From Sphingorhabdus lacus (GTDB lineage Bacteria > Pseudomonadota > Alphaproteobacteria > Sphingomonadales > Sphingomonadaceae), in assembly GCF_009768975.1 (NCBI RefSeq), contig NZ_CP035733.1, positions 2,108,001 through 2,172,000 on the forward strand: a DNA stretch of 64,000 nt, written 5' to 3'. A program made the translations under genes and the position numbers. Positions 61,340 through 64,000 of the stretch are shown in pieces. Within the stretch, counting starts at the first letter, position 1, and each line of letters starts with the position of its first letter. The notes beneath the pieces are model-generated. The model was not told the DNA's origin, ran no database searches, and saw only the letters and a program-made list of their open reading frames with translations.

Positions 61340-62005
61340 GTGAGGGTTCCGAATTGGATCGACCAATTGCCGCTCGATGCACGAACGGCGCTGCAAATGG
61401 CCATGCAATCTCGCGCATTTCCCCGCGGCGCATTAATCTACAATCGTACCGAAAAACCCGGCGGGCTCTATTTGATCCGTTCCGGGTCGGCTTTGTTCCA
61501 GATTGATGGTGCAAACGGCAAGCGACTGCTCCTTAAAATCGTGCGCGAAAATGAGTTATTCGGGGAGATCGTCGCTTATGATGGCAAACCGGCTCCTATT
61601 GCGGTCGAGGCGCGCAGTTTGCTTTCAACCGACTTCATTCCTGCAGCACGCTTGGAACAATTACGCGGTGTGTATCCCGAAATTGACAAAGCACTCGCGA
61701 CCGTGGCGACACAAAATCTTCGAGCAGCGCTTGCAGCAATCGAAGAGCTATGTCTCATGGACTTGCATCAACGGGCGGTCGTCTGTCTCAAAAGATTGTG
61801 CGTGGATGCAAACGATCCGAGCGAAAACAATATGCGTCTTGACATTACGCAGACCGAATTCGCTTCCATGCTCGGAGCATCACGGCAGGCGACCAACAAG
61901 ATACTCGGTCAGCTTGAAAGAAACAAATTGCTAAAGCGGAATTTCAGATTTCTCGAATGCACACCGATTTTCAAACGGGAACTAAATCCTGTCACAGTCG
62001 AGTAA
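61340..62005 (+). CDS. Crp/Fnr family transcriptional regulator
   Basis: A 221-residue regulator with a cyclic-nucleotide-binding-like domain (FPRGALIYNRTEKPGGLYLI, NELFGEIVAYDGKPAP) and a winged helix (DITQTEFASMLGASRQATNK). The helix-turn-helix is of the HTH_Crp type with the usual RQ.TNK pattern. No FNR-type cysteine cluster is seen at the N-terminus. GGAGAAGGGG at 61325-61334 favours the GTG at 61340 over the ATG at 61316, which lies inside the palindrome. It probably controls itself and the divergent DUF1254-DUF3604 genes. Confidence 0.85.
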   Translation: MRVPNWIDQLPLDARTALQMAMQSRAFPRGALIYNRTEKPGGLYLIRSGSALFQIDGANGKRLLLKIVRENELFGEIVAYDGKPAPIAVEARSLLSTDFIPAARLEQLRGVYPEIDKALATVATQNLRAALAAIEELCLMDLHQRAVVCLKRLCVDANDPSENNMRLDITQTEFASMLGASRQATNKILGQLERNKLLKRNFRFLECTPIFKRELNPVTVE

Positions 62006-62081
62006 AACGAGATGCCCGCCGCATCAACGAGTGCAACCTTATTATGAGGGCTGGTGCAAAGCAAACGAGTTAGTTTGGTGA

Positions 62082-63233
62082 CTATGCGAGAACGAGCACA
62101 TTGTCCTTTCGTGTAAGCGCACGTTCGGTTCTTGATGCCAACATCGCCCGCCCCCCGGTGCGGTCCAGAAGTTGGTCAAGCCGATTAGCATCAGCGCCCG
62201 AGAGTCCATCGGCGAGTGTCTGGGCGCGGCTGAAGTGCCATAGCGAGTGGGGATTGCTTGCACGCTCCATTACAACATCACGCCATGGGTAGCGTATCCA
62301 TCCCACAGTGGGATGGACACTTCGGCTGTCATTATACGAAACCAGCGTACCGGGCGCGGGGTTGGAGTGGTCATTCACCCATGCGTTGAAGCAGGCCGTA
62401 TCTGCCGTAAAACCCGGCGTCCAATGAGCAAATATGATGGCGAGGATGGCTTCAAGCGTTGGGGGGATATGGTCGTCGGTTGGAAAGCTGTCGGAATATC
62501 CGGCATATTCCCCGTCAATAATCTCGGGACTGTTCATCCGCTCGGTCCATCGAAAGACAGAGGGTGCCGTCGTCTTCATCAGATACGCCGGCACAGGGTC
62601 ACGTCCCAAATGTGCGTAAAGCGGCGCCATCATGCCAAAGTCGGCAAGGCTGGGTCGCCCGCCCAGCAAATAGGGGTGGAGCCGAAAATGCTGCTCCAAA
62701 GCATCAAGCAGTTCTACGTAGCTTGCTTCCATCGCAGGAATAACAGCGGGGGTTACGCCAAGGCCGGGAAGAAATCCCGAAAAGCGCGTCATAAGCTTAC
62801 CGGCTGTTTCCAGCCGTTGTTCATGCTCCATCGGCGGTACTGCCCGCGCGAATTCAGTGCGCAAGAATAACTCCTGCTTTTCGCGATAGGACCATCGGTA
62901 ATGCATCGCCAATGGCATCATATAATTCGACCCGAATGCATCGACGAGATGCGCTACGAACTTCTGGACGGGACCGGGTGGCGTGAAGTGGGGCCCTGTT
63001 TCGCGGGATTCTACCAGATCGATGATGGCCGTGGTATCTTGAACAAGCTCTCCCTCCGGCGTTTCCATCACGGGAATTACCCTGTGACCAACCCTTTCCG
63101 TAACATCCGATAGGAAGCGGGCGTCGGACGCCATGATTTCCCTGAAGGACACGCGCTTTTTGATCAGATAAGATCGCACCTTACCTGTGTAGAGCGAATG
63201 CGGGGTTCCCCAAATTATATATGTACCTGTCAT
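62082..63233 (-). CDS. Glutathione S-transferase family protein, extended
   Basis: A 383-residue protein. The N-terminal 80 residues are thioredoxin-like (TPHSLYTGKVRSYLIKKRV, VIPVMETPEGELVQDTTAI), and an all-helical C-terminal GST domain follows (EQHFRLHPYLLGGRPSLADF). An extra segment of about 130 residues lies at the C-terminus, longer than the 200-220 residues of a plain GST. The catalytic Ser/Tyr/Cys cannot be fixed. Function may be detoxification or a lignin/aromatic-type ring or ether cleavage, as GSTs of sphingomonads often do; this is family knowledge, not shown here. Confidence 0.8.
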   Translation of the reverse strand: MTGTYIIWGTPHSLYTGKVRSYLIKKRVSFREIMASDARFLSDVTERVGHRVIPVMETPEGELVQDTTAIIDLVESRETGPHFTPPGPVQKFVAHLVDAFGSNYMMPLAMHYRWSYREKQELFLRTEFARAVPPMEHEQRLETAGKLMTRFSGFLPGLGVTPAVIPAMEASYVELLDALEQHFRLHPYLLGGRPSLADFGMMAPLYAHLGRDPVPAYLMKTTAPSVFRWTERMNSPEIIDGEYAGYSDSFPTDDHIPPTLEAILAIIFAHWTPGFTADTACFNAWVNDHSNPAPGTLVSYNDSRSVHPTVGWIRYPWRDVVMERASNPHSLWHFSRAQTLADGLSGADANRLDQLLDRTGGRAMLASRTERALTRKDNVLVLA

Positions 63234-63369
63234 AATCCCCGCCTACCCCTGATTTTATCTGTTGGCTTTCGTTAAAGACGCCTGCCCTACCCTTCATACT
63301 GCGCGGTTTTGAGGGAACTTGACATCGCGCGCCATTCACTGTTTGCTCTTACCTAATGGGGAGGGAAAT

Positions 63370-64000
63370 ATGGCCAAATGGGTGTCGAGCTCAGCTCTTT
63401 TTGGCGCGCCTGATTTGGTCGCGAAACTCGGTGGTGACTGGGCGGCGCTTTCGGCGGCCGCCGAACTGGACATAAGCGAAAATCTCGAACCGGCCAAATT
63501 GATTGAAGTTGCTGGATTAGCACGCTTTCTGGCGCTTGCCGCGGAGACACTGGAATGCGAATCCTTCGGCTTGATGCTTTCGCAATATCAGGGTTTTTCC
63601 GTTCTGGGGTCGCTGGCTCTGCTGCTCGAAAGTGCGGATACGATCAGGGAGTCTCTTCAGGATCTTGCCGCCTATTTCCCTGTATTTACGATGGGCGCGT
63701 TGATCGCTCTCGTTGAAACAAAGGGAGGAATAGAGGTCAATTACGAGCTTGCCGCTGGCACCGGTTTGCCACACCTGCACATTACCGAGCTTGGTTTCGG
63801 AATCCTGGTGAAGGAGATGCGTCGTCATATTCCCGGATGGGAACCGGAATATATCACGTTCAGACATGCCCCGCCCGAGAACAGCACCCAGCACCGGCAG
63901 TTTCTGGGTAAAACAATTCATTACAACGCCGATCGAAATTCGATTTTCATTAATCACGAAGACTTGGCGCAGCCGACTTGTGTACGCAGCATGCAGGTGC
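63370..64000 (+). CDS. AraC family regulator (arabinose-binding-type N-terminus), 3' end outside window
   Basis: The first 210 residues of a regulator. The ATG at 63370 follows GGGGAGG. The protein reads MAKWVSSSALFG, LEPAKLIEVAGLARFLALAA, FGLMLSQYQGFSVLGSLALL, and later VNYELAAG and a FRHAPPENSTQHRQFLG segment. This is the Arabinose_bd (PF12625-type) sensor region seen in AraC regulators such as those of aromatic catabolism. The DNA-binding domain would lie beyond the window end. It is divergent from the GST gene (136 bases). Confidence 0.8.
   Translation, partial: MAKWVSSSALFGAPDLVAKLGGDWAALSAAAELDISENLEPAKLIEVAGLARFLALAAETLECESFGLMLSQYQGFSVLGSLALLLESADTIRESLQDLAAYFPVFTMGALIALVETKGGIEVNYELAAGTGLPHLHITELGFGILVKEMRRHIPGWEPEYITFRHAPPENSTQHRQFLGKTIHYNADRNSIFINHEDLAQPTCVRSMQV

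Noticed and set aside
1-64000. CRISPR arrays, insertion sequences and prophage genes
   Set aside because: No regularly spaced direct repeats, transposase or phage structural genes were seen.

Overview
The window looks like chromosome of a sphingomonad (Sphingomonadales, Alphaproteobacteria). The reasons are moderately high GC, a TonB-dependent receptor in place of porin-type uptake, sphingomonad-style small proteins and lipoproteins (DUF4197, DUF4112, DUF4230), nadA-nadC, a class 2 PyrD, and many genes coupled by 4-base ATGA overlaps. The taxon is inferred from gene content, not from a search.

Layout. 1-17.3 kb is mostly housekeeping: folE (cut by the window edge), a transaldolase-like fsa, priA, a class A penicillin-binding protein, a membrane-anchored trypsin-like protease, a lone family 5 binding lipoprotein, a nadA-nadC-RNase T2 operon, an MBL hydrolase and a BlaI/M56 repressor-protease pair with two TTACAnnTGTAA-like operators. 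17.6-25.2 kb is the most interesting part. A TonB-dependent receptor is divergent from a tightly coupled four-gene operon: GH31 sulfoquinovosidase, LacI regulator, aldo/keto reductase and SsuD-like monooxygenase. Together these read as an oxidative sulfoquinovose desulfonation (sulfo-SMO type) locus that would turn plant sulfolipid headgroup into glucose and sulfite. The GH31 enzyme carries the K-E-R-W-Y set of sulfoquinovose-binding residues. Flavin reductase and inner-membrane importer genes are not in the window.

25.2-43.9 kb returns to core genes: prfA-hisS (hisS has a strikingly AT-rich 3' end), an M61 peptidase, ppa, sppA, tlyA, an M1 aminopeptidase, an acyl-CoA ligase, ggt, pyrD and an AraC regulator. 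Two copies of a roughly 160-base palindromic intergenic repeat, a candidate small RNA next to pyrD and a tiny ORF with a perfect Shine-Dalgarno lie among them.

44.0-54.4 kb starts with tRNA-Thr(GGT) and a decayed EAL-domain gene. A sulfide/persulfide island follows. A BigR-like ArsR repressor and a peroxiredoxin diverge from a persulfide dioxygenase, two YeeE/YedE half-transporters, a DUF2892 protein, a DUF442-SQR fusion, a SulP permease, and a cyanide-insensitive type bd oxidase (cioAB plus a 33-residue DUF2474 subunit). This would oxidise sulfide to persulfide to sulfite, pass electrons to quinone and a sulfide-tolerant oxidase, and export oxyanions.

54.5-64 kb is accessory and poorly characterised: a methyltransferase, a DUF4239 remnant, a Tat-type lysozyme-family protein, a sterol desaturase-family protein, a DUF3604/DUF1254 pair, a Crp/Fnr regulator beside a perfect 16-base palindrome, a GST-like protein and the start of an AraC regulator cut by the window end.
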